Source of the DNA: Flexithrix dorotheae DSM 6795
Lineage (GTDB): Bacteria; Bacteroidota; Bacteroidia; Cytophagales; Flammeovirgaceae
Direction of reading: 5' to 3'
Assembly: GCF_000379765.1 (NCBI RefSeq)
Contig: NZ_KB903432.1
Coordinates: 225,291-289,290, forward strand
DNA: 64,000 nt
The translations under genes and the position numbers were made by a program. Positions 16,917 to 25,484 of the stretch are shown piece after piece. The notes beneath the pieces are model-generated. The model saw only the letters and a program-made list of their open reading frames with translations, was not told the origin of the DNA and made no database searches. Positions within the stretch are counted from its first letter, which is position 1, and the number at the start of each line of letters is the position of its first letter.

Positions 16917-18851
16917 TCAATTAATTTGAGTAAAAAGTAATTCAGTTTTTCCTTTAAGCTCTTGATTTTGGATTGTAAAAACAATTCTGGTTACACCATC
17001 AGGCCAATATTTTTTTAAGCTTTCATCTGTCACCTCAATAAATTCAATCTTTGGTAATAAAATATTGGGATTATACTTTAATGCCAATTTAAAATCCTCT
17101 CCTTCCAATTGGAGGTTTCCTTGAGAAGTTTTAGATACCTTGCAATACGTAATTAAATTTAAGGTAGTCTCATCTTGACTTTTTTTAACCAATTCAAAAT
17201 CATCCTGAATGGTAAAACTTTTCCCTCTTTTCAGCAAATAAGTCCTTTCCCATTTTTTTACATCTGCTAATTCGGAATAAGCTCCTGCAATATTTGTAGC
17301 AAATATAACTTTTTTGGAATCTGACTTGAAGGTAGAATTGACCGCTTTAAACTCAGCTCCGGGAGATTGGTCCTGTCCATTTATCCTTGGTGTATTATGA
17401 AATTGAGACTGCATGGTCCAAATTTCATAACGTTGTGGACTAAATGTTTTGGCTACATATTTTTCCCTACCTAAATCTATTAAGCAAGGTTTTCCATTGT
17501 AATACATCACACAGGAACCAACATCATTATGATTGTGATTTTCACCATTATGTCCACCTTTGGCAGCAAAAAAGAAACCTTGAGAACTCCCTTCTTTATC
17601 TCTTCCTCCGGCAATTTGGGTTTGTGGTAACCAAAAATCGCTAATCAGTACGTCCTTAGATGGAACTTCTTCTAATTCCTTTAGCCACATTAATTGCGAA
17701 ATTTGTTCGTCAATTTTCCCATGAGGAGCTTTTTCTCCAAAGTCTTGTCTCTTCGCTAAATAGGCCCCAAATTCCTGCATTTTTGGATCATCAATAGCTT
17801 TTCCATAACTATAAATTACATCGGGATAGCTACCTGTAGAGGCATCTGCATCTGCAAAATTGATAAAATAGGGGTAGGCTATATAAGCTTTATAAATGTA
17901 GCTTCCCATTTTCTCTATTTTTGGAACATCAAAGAGATCAAATGCACCATTAGTAGCCCTTTTAAGCAGATCCAAATTTTTGAACATAGTGGCACCTGAA
18001 TGCCCCCAGTAAGTCGGGCCTTCATCACAACCTCCATCTTCTGGATATTGATTTAAAAATACATCCAATGACCGAATTACTTTTTTTACTCCTTCGATCC
18101 GTTTTTCCTGGTCATCTTCTAAAATTAGTATCGCAGTTAACATATTGTGATTGACCCATGGAACCCAGTTATTTACTTGTCTGGGGCTAGTTAACCCCAT
18201 CCACCAAAAGTCATCTCGCTGGTAATAAGGGATCACGGCTTTTTTCATAATTTCATCTTTTAGCCTTTCGGCTATCAAAGGATGAATATGGTCGAACTCG
18301 TCCTTAAAAAGGTACCAGGTCCAGGAAAGAATATTAGTGATTTCACCAACACCAAGGTCAACCAAAGGTTCGTTTATATCCGGCAATCCATGAGGTGATT
18401 TTTGATGCTTTAGGTGAGCGGACCAACCCCACCAGGTTTGCTCGCAGTAATACCAGGAGCCATTTACGATCTGGTCGATAAATCGACCTTTACCCTCGAT
18501 TAATTCTCCCATTACCAGGGCTAATAAGGCAGTTCTGGGAGCTGCAAAAGCCTGTTGGTTTCTTCCTCCAGACCGAATAATTTCCAAATAATCAGTGGCT
18601 TTTACAACCGGCCAGTCATAATCAAGATATCCTGAAGCATTCTCAATATATTGTTTTTTTATTGAAAGAGGTACCTTTTCCCAAAATTCACGATTGTGGT
18701 ATGTAGGATAGTTTAATTCAGAAAAATTTTGAATTAATTGACGCTCAAAATTAACTTCATCCGCCTTTTTTTGAAGCAGGTTTTCATTTTCTAAAGTTAA
18801 ACTACTCAGTGTTAAAAGACTCAATATTAAAATTGAAGCTAAAATTTTCAT
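16917..18851 (-). CDS. Heparinase II/III-family polysaccharide lyase, secreted
   Basis: The roughly 644-residue protein has a signal peptide. An alpha/alpha toroid domain follows, with WWGWSAHLK, NNWVPWVNHNMLTA and YPEDGGCDEGPTYWGHSG. The C-terminal beta-sandwich carries the conserved GGHNGENHNHND box (about residues 432-443), including the metal-binding or catalytic His residues. This arrangement fits heparinase II/III-like lyases, which cleave uronate-containing glycans by beta-elimination. I start at ATG 18851 because the longer frame begins with GTG at 18857. Its neighbours are rhamnose mutarotase, a DUF5060 lipoprotein and the sulfatase/rhamnosidase fusion, so the target is probably a uronate- and rhamnose-containing sulfated glycan. 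The exact PL family cannot be set by eye. Confidence 0.85.
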   Translation of the reverse strand: MKILASILILSLLTLSSLTLENENLLQKKADEVNFERQLIQNFSELNYPTYHNREFWEKVPLSIKKQYIENASGYLDYDWPVVKATDYLEIIRSGGRNQQAFAAPRTALLALVMGELIEGKGRFIDQIVNGSWYYCEQTWWGWSAHLKHQKSPHGLPDINEPLVDLGVGEITNILSWTWYLFKDEFDHIHPLIAERLKDEIMKKAVIPYYQRDDFWWMGLTSPRQVNNWVPWVNHNMLTAILILEDDQEKRIEGVKKVIRSLDVFLNQYPEDGGCDEGPTYWGHSGATMFKNLDLLKRATNGAFDLFDVPKIEKMGSYIYKAYIAYPYFINFADADASTGSYPDVIYSYGKAIDDPKMQEFGAYLAKRQDFGEKAPHGKIDEQISQLMWLKELEEVPSKDVLISDFWLPQTQIAGGRDKEGSSQGFFFAAKGGHNGENHNHNDVGSCVMYYNGKPCLIDLGREKYVAKTFSPQRYEIWTMQSQFHNTPRINGQDQSPGAEFKAVNSTFKSDSKKVIFATNIAGAYSELADVKKWERTYLLKRGKSFTIQDDFELVKKSQDETTLNLITYCKVSKTSQGNLQLEGEDFKLALKYNPNILLPKIEFIEVTDESLKKYWPDGVTRIVFTIQNQELKGKTELLFTQIN

Positions 18852-18939
18852 ATCCACTAGTATTTGGTAGTTAGGATTTGTAAAAGGATAAGTTGAAGAA
18901 AATCAGCATAATTTAGCCTTTTCAAAAGATTGATTTTCA

Positions 18940-19254
18940 TTACAGGGTAAAAACTTTTTCCAATTCTACTGAAACAGGGGAATTATCAGGGTTTGTTTCC
19001 ATAATATCCTTCATATAAGCCCACCATTTTTTCACGATTTCTGTATTTCCTAAATCCTGGGAATTACTATCTCCGGACACAGTTTGGAAGGCAAAAAGGA
19101 TATTGGTTTCCTCATCAAGAAAAATATGGTATTCTTCTATTCCATTATCCTTTAAAAGCTGTCTTAACTCGGGCCAGATTTCATTATGCCTTTTTTCGTA
19201 TTCTTCCTTCATGCCTTCATGAAGTTTCATTTTAAAAGCCAGTGTTTTTTTCAT
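18940..19254 (-). CDS. rhaM: L-rhamnose mutarotase
   Basis: The 104-residue protein fits the RhaM/RhaU family in length and motifs: MKLHEGMKEEYEKRHNEIWPEL at the start with its active-site His, then EEYHIFLDEETNILFAF and a C-terminal WWAYMKDIMETNPDNSP. The enzyme converts alpha- and beta-L-rhamnose. Its position between the lyase gene and the DUF5060/GH78 genes indicates that rhamnose is a product of this locus. It starts at ATG and is preceded by the terminator of the DUF5060 gene, so it may have its own promoter. Confidence 0.93.
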   Translation of the reverse strand: MKKTLAFKMKLHEGMKEEYEKRHNEIWPELRQLLKDNGIEEYHIFLDEETNILFAFQTVSGDSNSQDLGNTEIVKKWWAYMKDIMETNPDNSPVSVELEKVFTL

Positions 19255-19319
19255 ATTAGAGGTTGGACGTGTGAAGTTAAATTGTACAATTTACAGAAAG
19301 TTTCAAACTTTTCTTTATT

Positions 19320-19357
19320 AAAAGGCTTAAGTAACCGCTTCGCTTTATACTTAAGCC
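19320..19357 (-). terminator. Terminator of the DUF5060 lipoprotein gene
   Basis: A perfect 9-bp stem (19324-19332 with 19349-19357) is followed on the minus strand by TTTT and an AT-rich tail. The minus-strand loop contains GCGAAGC, a heptamer known to form an exceptionally stable mini-hairpin. Confidence 0.6.
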
Positions 19358-19381
19358 AGGTATGGTATTTCTATTTTTATA

Positions 19382-21250
19382 TCACTTCTTTTTCACCAAA
19401 ACCAACCAGTCTTTTTCCTTATCTTCGGGTGGAAAACCTATAGAAGTTACTCCCTTGGCCTCAATAGCTTCAACTGAGCCTGACAGAAGATTTCCCCCCG
19501 CTCTGGGATTATACCACTGAACAGAAAATTCATCCTGAGTATCTTTAAAATTGATTTCGGTAGTTTCCAGGTTTTCAGGGATAAAAATGGCATAAACTTC
19601 ATTTTCTTTGGCCAGACAGAATGATAAGGTATCAGAAGTTAATTCATCCGCTGGTTCCATTTCCCAAAAAGGCAGGTGGTTTTCAAAAAACTGCAATGCA
19701 TATCTGTTCTGATCCCAGAATAAATCCCGGCTTCTAAAGTCCTCACAGGTTAAATCGGAATGGGGACTCGCATATCCAAAATACCATTCTACCCCAAATC
19801 CACCTGCCATTAAAGTACCATACATGGCATTGGCTCGTGCCAGGTTGTGTTCCATATCTTCAGCATCCGGCAGAAGGGCAATATTGGCTTTTCCCGGTTC
19901 ATCAACTGCCAAAGCCCATCTCTTTCCAGTAGCATCAGATTTCTTCTTCCATTTCAGCACCCGGGGATGTACATCAATAAAATCAGGGTGACTCAATTGT
20001 AAAGAGGCTCCCGTAAGTGGGGACTGATCTCCAATAAAAGAAGCATAGCGATCATCCTGGTTGGGGAAAGTATGGATCACTAGGTGATGCTTATATGGAT
20101 CGAGATTGTAAACATAATTTGCCACTTTAATCACCTCCTCAATTGGCTGATTATTTTCCTCTCCCAAATTCCAGTTCATAGAAAGATGATGACCAAACCT
20201 GGCAATCAATTCCCTGTAATACAATTTCCCCTCCGTTCCGAAAATGCCTTTATCCATTAAGTGGTCAGTTTCGGTTTCGTGGGTTTTAAAATGTAAAAAC
20301 ATACCTTTCGTTTCTGCGTATTCCAGTACCCTTTCCCACTGTTCTAATTTGGAAATATCGAACCGGGTTTTATGAAAAAGGGAATCCCAGGCATTTTTAT
20401 TCTTTTTTACATCTGCATATTCCTTATATTCCGATTCGGAAACTTTTAGCAGATAGGGAAATACATTCCGGTCATCTCCATCCACATTAAAAGTAAGAAA
20501 TGAAAACACATTCAGTTCTTCAGCAGCCAGATAATTAATGGCACCCAGCAAATTTTTTCCTTTATTGCCCTGCCAGGTGAATGGCTCAGCTGAAGGCTCA
20601 AAATCCTTCTCATGTGCTGCCCATTTTTTCTGAAAATCAAAAACATTTGTAGAGGCATCAAAGTCTGCGTAGGCAAATAAATTCTCCGGAGCATCTACTC
20701 CTAGTTTAATGAAATATTTCCCGGTTTCTTCAAACTTTAAATAAGGCTCTCCTACATAGTTTAGCCTGCCTTTTGCCCGATTATCTATTCCTGTTTTATC
20801 ATTGGGACTAATAGAAAATTCACCTTTTGCCCCATCCATATATTCCCCGCTTTGTGCCTTGGTAATATCATCGGCTATGGCAATTTTTTCTCCTTTTTTA
20901 AAAGAAACCTGATAATTCCATTCTCCAGTCTGGTTGGGAGTAAACCTGACCATCCACTTATTTCCTTTGTCAGCACTGGTTTCTGCCGCATTTCCATCGG
21001 CTGCATAAAATCCTGGCACTACAAATTTTTCATTGCCATTGGTAAAAGTAACATCAAGTCTGTAATTCAGAAATGGATTGTCATCTGCCATTTCGCTACT
21101 TTCCGGCCCATCGAAAATGAGTGTAATCCGATGCCATTTTTTGAGTTCTCCATCAATTTTAACCTTTGGAGGCTGTTGACAAGAATTTAAAACCAGAAGG
21201 AAAATGGAAAAAAAGATTCCTCTAAATAAGCGGGGGTGGGGGTCTATCAT
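19382..21250 (-). CDS. DUF5060-domain lipoprotein, glycoside-hydrolase-like
   Basis: The 622-residue protein has a lipoprotein signal with lipobox VLNSC. A beta-sandwich domain follows that matches DUF5060 (KWHRITLIFDGPESSE, NPFLNYRLDVTFTNGNEKFVVPGFYAADG, RFTPNQTGEWNYQ). The central region is a TIM-barrel-like module (YFIKLGVDAPENLFAY, FLHFKTHETE, MNWNLGEENNQP, WALAVDEPGK) with Glu residues in GEEN and VDEP placed like glycosidase catalytic acids. A C-terminal beta domain ends VKKK. Such proteins are frequent in algal-polysaccharide loci, but no activity is firmly assigned. It is probably surface- or periplasm-anchored. Confidence 0.82.
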   Translation of the reverse strand: MIDPHPRLFRGIFFSIFLLVLNSCQQPPKVKIDGELKKWHRITLIFDGPESSEMADDNPFLNYRLDVTFTNGNEKFVVPGFYAADGNAAETSADKGNKWMVRFTPNQTGEWNYQVSFKKGEKIAIADDITKAQSGEYMDGAKGEFSISPNDKTGIDNRAKGRLNYVGEPYLKFEETGKYFIKLGVDAPENLFAYADFDASTNVFDFQKKWAAHEKDFEPSAEPFTWQGNKGKNLLGAINYLAAEELNVFSFLTFNVDGDDRNVFPYLLKVSESEYKEYADVKKNKNAWDSLFHKTRFDISKLEQWERVLEYAETKGMFLHFKTHETETDHLMDKGIFGTEGKLYYRELIARFGHHLSMNWNLGEENNQPIEEVIKVANYVYNLDPYKHHLVIHTFPNQDDRYASFIGDQSPLTGASLQLSHPDFIDVHPRVLKWKKKSDATGKRWALAVDEPGKANIALLPDAEDMEHNLARANAMYGTLMAGGFGVEWYFGYASPHSDLTCEDFRSRDLFWDQNRYALQFFENHLPFWEMEPADELTSDTLSFCLAKENEVYAIFIPENLETTEINFKDTQDEFSVQWYNPRAGGNLLSGSVEAIEAKGVTSIGFPPEDKEKDWLVLVKKK

Positions 21251-21321
21251 GGTTAATTAGTTTAGATAATTATAAGGCTAAAAAGTTGATAATTTTCCAA
21301 TCTCTGGGGAGTGAATCCATA

Positions 21322-21354
21322 TCCTCCTTGTTTCGCGAAGCGAAACAAGGAGGA
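21322..21354. repeat. Perfect 15-bp inverted repeat with GAA loop
   Basis: Bases 21322-21336 and 21340-21354 are perfect reverse complements separated by only GAA, with GCGAAGC at the tip. The hairpin sits between the sulfatase/GH78 gene and the DUF5060 gene, both on the minus strand. No T run follows it on the minus strand, so it may stabilise or attenuate mRNA rather than terminate simply. Confidence 0.75.
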
Positions 21355-21366
21355 GTTCTTTTCCCA

Positions 21367-24300
21367 TTAAAATGAATTCACCTGAATTTGAATTACATTT
21401 TCCCCCGGCTGTAAGCGGAGGGTACCAAATGCCAGATTCACTTTTTCTCCATTTAGACTTACTACATGGTTTGGAGAAAAATCCACACTAAATTCTCCAA
21501 CCATATTCGCTGGTAATGTAATGGAGTATCGAGTCAGTCTGTTGTTAACCTTTTCGTAGTCACCTTTAATTTGTCCCAATGGAGTAGGGTAGGTGATTGA
21601 TGTACTTTTAAGACTCGCCATTTGTGGTTTTACACTCACCTTCCCAAAACCTGGAGTAATGGGTTGAATTCCCCATAAGCCTCTTGGAATAATATTAGCC
21701 GGAGCTGCTCCCCAGGCATGGTTCCAGTCCGCATTTGGTTTGTATTTCATATCCCATGCTTCCAAGGAAATGGTTGACCCGATTTTGATCATATTGTACC
21801 AGCTTCGGTCATGCGTAGCCGTCATTAACTCCAAAGCATAATCTGCTGATCCTGCATTATACAAAGCCTCCATTAAGAATTGTGCTCCGTAAACACTGCA
21901 ACCCATTCCCCTGGTTTTGAGGTAAGCAGCTACTTTTGCTTTTCTGGATTCTGGTACAATATCGAAGGCTAAAGGCATCATATTGGCGTGAACTGATCCA
22001 TGATCTGTCCCAACACCATCTCTGTAATACCCTCCTTCCTCATAGTATAATTTTTCATTAATGGCTCTTTTTACTTTAGCAGCCCTCAATTTAAAATCAA
22101 GTTCCTCCTCTGGTTTATTCAATACCCTGGCGAACTCTGCCATAATTTTCATATTTTGATAATAAAAACTATTGATCACAGTATTGATGGGCTTAAAAAC
22201 AAAACCATCTCTTTCTCCTTCTGCTGTAGCTAGTTTCCAACCTGTGTCTTTCTGAGCAGGAGGCCAGTCTACAATGTCTCTTAATCTCTGGGTAGTATCG
22301 GCAAAACCCAAATCGGCCATCACTTTTCCATTCAACTTTGGAGAATGAGTACTGATGAAACCTTCTTCATTTTCCAAAGCTATCAAAGTTTTGTGCTTCA
22401 GGGGTTCGTAGTATTTCTCAATCAGTTCGGTATTTCCTGTGTACATATAGTCCTGATAAAACAATAAGGCCACATGCAATTGCCACTCAGTAGGCCAGGT
22501 AGGATAATCCATGAAATATTCTATGGTATTTCTTGCCATGGCATATTCATTATCCACACAATAATGGCTCAATTGATTGAGATACGCATCTGCTTCATAG
22601 GGAATTCGTTCTCTGTCTCCATCCACATAATAGCCGGCAAAAGTGGTGGCTTTGATAGAATATTTACAAAGATCCCAAACCTGATTCAAAATGTCATCGG
22701 TGCTTTCAAAACTACTGGTATGATTATCAAAATAACCAAAATAGGCTACCTGGGTTATATCCTCTTTTTTAATGGAAGAAGTTGCCCCTTCTATTTCACA
22801 ATAGCGGAAAGGGAGGATTACCGGAAAGGAATCAGGCAAAGCCACTGCAACCGATTTTGTATTTCTTTCATCGGGAACCAGTTCAATCTGATAGTTTTGT
22901 TTATCAGGATTTACTTCCAGTTTCACTTCCTGATACCGAACATTTCCCGGAGGATTACGATCAATTTTTCCCTCCAATAGCTTTTCTCCCAGCCTGATAA
23001 TTAACGTTTCTTTCTTATCTGATTTGTAATTTAACTGAAGTGTACCAAAGGCATCCTTTCCAAAATCTGCAAAATAACAGCCATTCGTTTTTTTAGTAAT
23101 TGAAACAGGTTTAATTTTTTCTATCTGGAAAAAGTTATGGGTTGAAATATTTCCTTCAAAAGTCCCTGTTTTAAAAGCCTGTGGCTCAGCATATTCTGTC
23201 AATCTGTTATCCTGATCAAATATTCTTACTTTCCAAAAGTATTCAGTATTTGAATTCAAAGGCTCTCCTCCAAATTCTACGTTGGAGGAAGCACTCGTTT
23301 GCACCCTTCCACTATTCCATATATCACCAATATTATTCGCTAATAATGCTTTACTTGAAGCTACTAATATCTGATATCCTTTTTGAGTTACAGCTTCTTT
23401 TGGAACTTGCCATCCGAATTCAGGTTGGGGATCATTAATAATGGTTTTTCCAGGCTCCCGGATAGTTTCAACTGTTAAGTTGGAGGGAATTCCAGAATAA
23501 GGATCCGCAAATTTCTGAGTCAGCTGGTCACATTTCTGCTGCAATTCAGTCAGAACATCCTTGTATTTGGCGTCTCCGGCAAGATTGTTAAGTTCCTGAG
23601 GATCCTTTTCCAAGTCATACAATTCCGGAGCAGTTTTATCATTCACATAGCGCAAATACTTCCATTTAGCTGTTCGCACCCCTTCACTTGGAGGAATGTG
23701 CTCAAACTCCCAGAGATGTTCAATCAAAATAGTATCCCTGTCCATCGATTTTTGCTTGCCTTTGACCAAAGGCAAAAGGCTTTTCCCATGCCATGAATCT
23801 GGTTGGGAAACCCCTGCAAGATCTAAAATTGTGGCAGGCACATCAATATTTAAAGCCATATCTTCTACATCTTTCTGGCCTTTTTCCCTGGGATCGAAAA
23901 CGATTAAAGGCACGCGAATAGAATTATCATACATGAGCCATTTTCCCGCCAGTTGTCTTTCACCGAGGAAATAGCCATTATCTCCCATGAGTACAATTAC
24001 CGTGTTTTTATCAATCCCTTTCTCCTTTAGCTTCTTTCTGATTTTGGCAATTTCCAGATCTATTCCTTTTATCATTCGGTAATAGCCTTTCACACTGTGC
24101 TGATATTTTTCAGGTGTATCGTATCTCCATGTCCATCGCAATCGGTTAAATCCTTCCTGAACTGGTAGGGGTAATTGTTCGAAATATTTGTCCTCTGCCA
24201 ATGCAGGACCGGGCATGTCCATTTTTTGGTACAATTTCCCTGATTCATCCTGCCAAAAATATTGTTCTTTCGCGCCATCGTGTGCATGAGGTGCACTAAA

Positions 24301-24903
24301 ACTTAAAGACAGACAAAATGGTTGGTCTGAATTGGATTGCTCTATAAATTCAAGTGCCTTTTCCCCTGTATACCTTGTTAAGTGCACAGTATCATTCCCA
24401 ATTTTTTTATAATAATATCCCCGATAATCTTTAAATTGGTTGTTTCTATCGTAATCCTCAATTTCATCGAATAATTCTTCTTTCCCGGGATAATTTACCC
24501 CAAACTTCCCATAAAAACCTGTGTAATAACCCGCCTCTTTCAAAAGTTTAGGATAAGCCCGATTCATGTATTCTTCGAGAATGGGAGCAGTTTGAAATGT
24601 ATATTTATGTGTCCGCTCATGCAAACTTGTGAAAATACTCGCTCTGCTTGCCGCACAAATTGGAGTAGTAACAATAGCATTTTTGAAATAAGTCCCCTCT
24701 TTGGCCAGTTTATCCATTTCCGGGGTCTGGATAATTTTATTTCCAGCATATCCCAAAGCATCCCATCTCTGATCATCGGTCAGAATAAATATAATGTTGG
24801 GTTTTTCATTACTATTTTGTTGACCAAACGCTGAAAGCGCCCGAATCAAAAGTAATGTGATGAATAAAAATTTGCCCACCTGTTGAATTGTTTGTCTTTT
24901 CAT
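21367..24903 (-). CDS. Sulfatase / GH78 alpha-L-rhamnosidase fusion, secreted
   Basis: This single 1178-residue frame joins two enzymes. After a signal peptide (about 1-28), residues 33-470 form an S1-family sulfatase. They include [12 protein letters not shown] (Asp43/Asp44 metal ligands), the formylglycine signature CAASR (Cys83, Arg87), [13 protein letters not shown] (Asp308/Asn309) and AGKW. Residues about 475-1178 form a GH78 alpha-L-rhamnosidase: the N-terminal Ig-like [33 protein letters not shown], the catalytic-region [12 protein letters not shown] (761-772) and the C-terminal [21 protein letters not shown] published enzyme of the same design (S1_25-GH78) occurs in the Formosa agariphila ulvan locus. 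Here it should desulfate rhamnose and release it. Confidence 0.93.
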   Translation of the reverse strand: MKRQTIQQVGKFLFITLLLIRALSAFGQQNSNEKPNIIFILTDDQRWDALGYAGNKIIQTPEMDKLAKEGTYFKNAIVTTPICAASRASIFTSLHERTHKYTFQTAPILEEYMNRAYPKLLKEAGYYTGFYGKFGVNYPGKEELFDEIEDYDRNNQFKDYRGYYYKKIGNDTVHLTRYTGEKALEFIEQSNSDQPFCLSLSFSAPHAHDGAKEQYFWQDESGKLYQKMDMPGPALAEDKYFEQLPLPVQEGFNRLRWTWRYDTPEKYQHSVKGYYRMIKGIDLEIAKIRKKLKEKGIDKNTVIVLMGDNGYFLGERQLAGKWLMYDNSIRVPLIVFDPREKGQKDVEDMALNIDVPATILDLAGVSQPDSWHGKSLLPLVKGKQKSMDRDTILIEHLWEFEHIPPSEGVRTAKWKYLRYVNDKTAPELYDLEKDPQELNNLAGDAKYKDVLTELQQKCDQLTQKFADPYSGIPSNLTVETIREPGKTIINDPQPEFGWQVPKEAVTQKGYQILVASSKALLANNIGDIWNSGRVQTSASSNVEFGGEPLNSNTEYFWKVRIFDQDNRLTEYAEPQAFKTGTFEGNISTHNFFQIEKIKPVSITKKTNGCYFADFGKDAFGTLQLNYKSDKKETLIIRLGEKLLEGKIDRNPPGNVRYQEVKLEVNPDKQNYQIELVPDERNTKSVAVALPDSFPVILPFRYCEIEGATSSIKKEDITQVAYFGYFDNHTSSFESTDDILNQVWDLCKYSIKATTFAGYYVDGDRERIPYEADAYLNQLSHYCVDNEYAMARNTIEYFMDYPTWPTEWQLHVALLFYQDYMYTGNTELIEKYYEPLKHKTLIALENEEGFISTHSPKLNGKVMADLGFADTTQRLRDIVDWPPAQKDTGWKLATAEGERDGFVFKPINTVINSFYYQNMKIMAEFARVLNKPEEELDFKLRAAKVKRAINEKLYYEEGGYYRDGVGTDHGSVHANMMPLAFDIVPESRKAKVAAYLKTRGMGCSVYGAQFLMEALYNAGSADYALELMTATHDRSWYNMIKIGSTISLEAWDMKYKPNADWNHAWGAAPANIIPRGLWGIQPITPGFGKVSVKPQMASLKSTSITYPTPLGQIKGDYEKVNNRLTRYSITLPANMVGEFSVDFSPNHVVSLNGEKVNLAFGTLRLQPGENVIQIQVNSF

Positions 24904-25048
24904 ATTTAGAGTTTGGTATTGAAATCTCTCGTTTTTCGATTTTTAAAACTTGTAAAGTTTTAAATTGACCACCAAACTATTGAATTAATCTAATTTACCT
25001 GTCCTGTTGTGTAGGTTTACCGGCAATACTTTTTGCAATACATGCAGG

Positions 25049-25474
25049 TTACGAAGAAAAATAATCTTTAAAAACAGCTTTCTGTTTCAGAGCATTTAAT
25101 TGATCTTTCACCAGAGGTTTATCGAGAAAATCCATCACGAACTTATTTTCTTTTGCCAAATCCTGATCTTTAGGGTTAACACTGGAAGATAAGACAATGA
25201 TATTTAACTGAGTTAGTAAATCGGGAAAAATATTCTCCATGGTTTCAAGAAATTCCCAACCTCCCATCACAGGCATGTTTAAATCTAGAAAAATCAGGTT
25301 GGGGATTATTTTTTGATCCGCCTTATTTTTCATGTAAGTTTCAAAATAATCGAAAGCCAATTGTCCATTTTCAACCGGAATAAAATTCTGGCAAAAATTT
25401 TCATCTTTAAACAAAAACTCAAAAAGCATTAAAGTTGTAGTATCATCCTCAATGCACATCACATTTGGAATCAT
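25049..25474 (-). CDS. Single-domain response regulator (CheY-like/Rcp1-like)
   Basis: The 141-residue product is only a receiver domain: acidic pair in CIEDDTTTL, phospho-acceptor Asp in NLIFLDLNMPVMGGWEFLE, the Ser in NIIVLSSSVNP, and the conserved Lys in DFLDKPL. Extra length before the Asp (VENGQLAFDYFETYMKNKADQK) is typical of the Rcp1-like response regulators of Bacteroidota and cyanobacteria. There is no output domain. It follows the histidine kinase gene by 10 bases on the same strand, so the kinase is its likely partner. Confidence 0.92.
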   Translation of the reverse strand: MIPNVMCIEDDTTTLMLFEFLFKDENFCQNFIPVENGQLAFDYFETYMKNKADQKIIPNLIFLDLNMPVMGGWEFLETMENIFPDLLTQLNIIVLSSSVNPKDQDLAKENKFVMDFLDKPLVKDQLNALKQKAVFKDYFSS

Positions 25475-25484
25475 ATTAATCTTG

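Noticed and set aside
22474..23438. Plus-strand ORFs of 70-170 residues inside the sulfatase/GH78 gene
   Set aside because: They are antisense to the well-supported fusion gene and show no motif.
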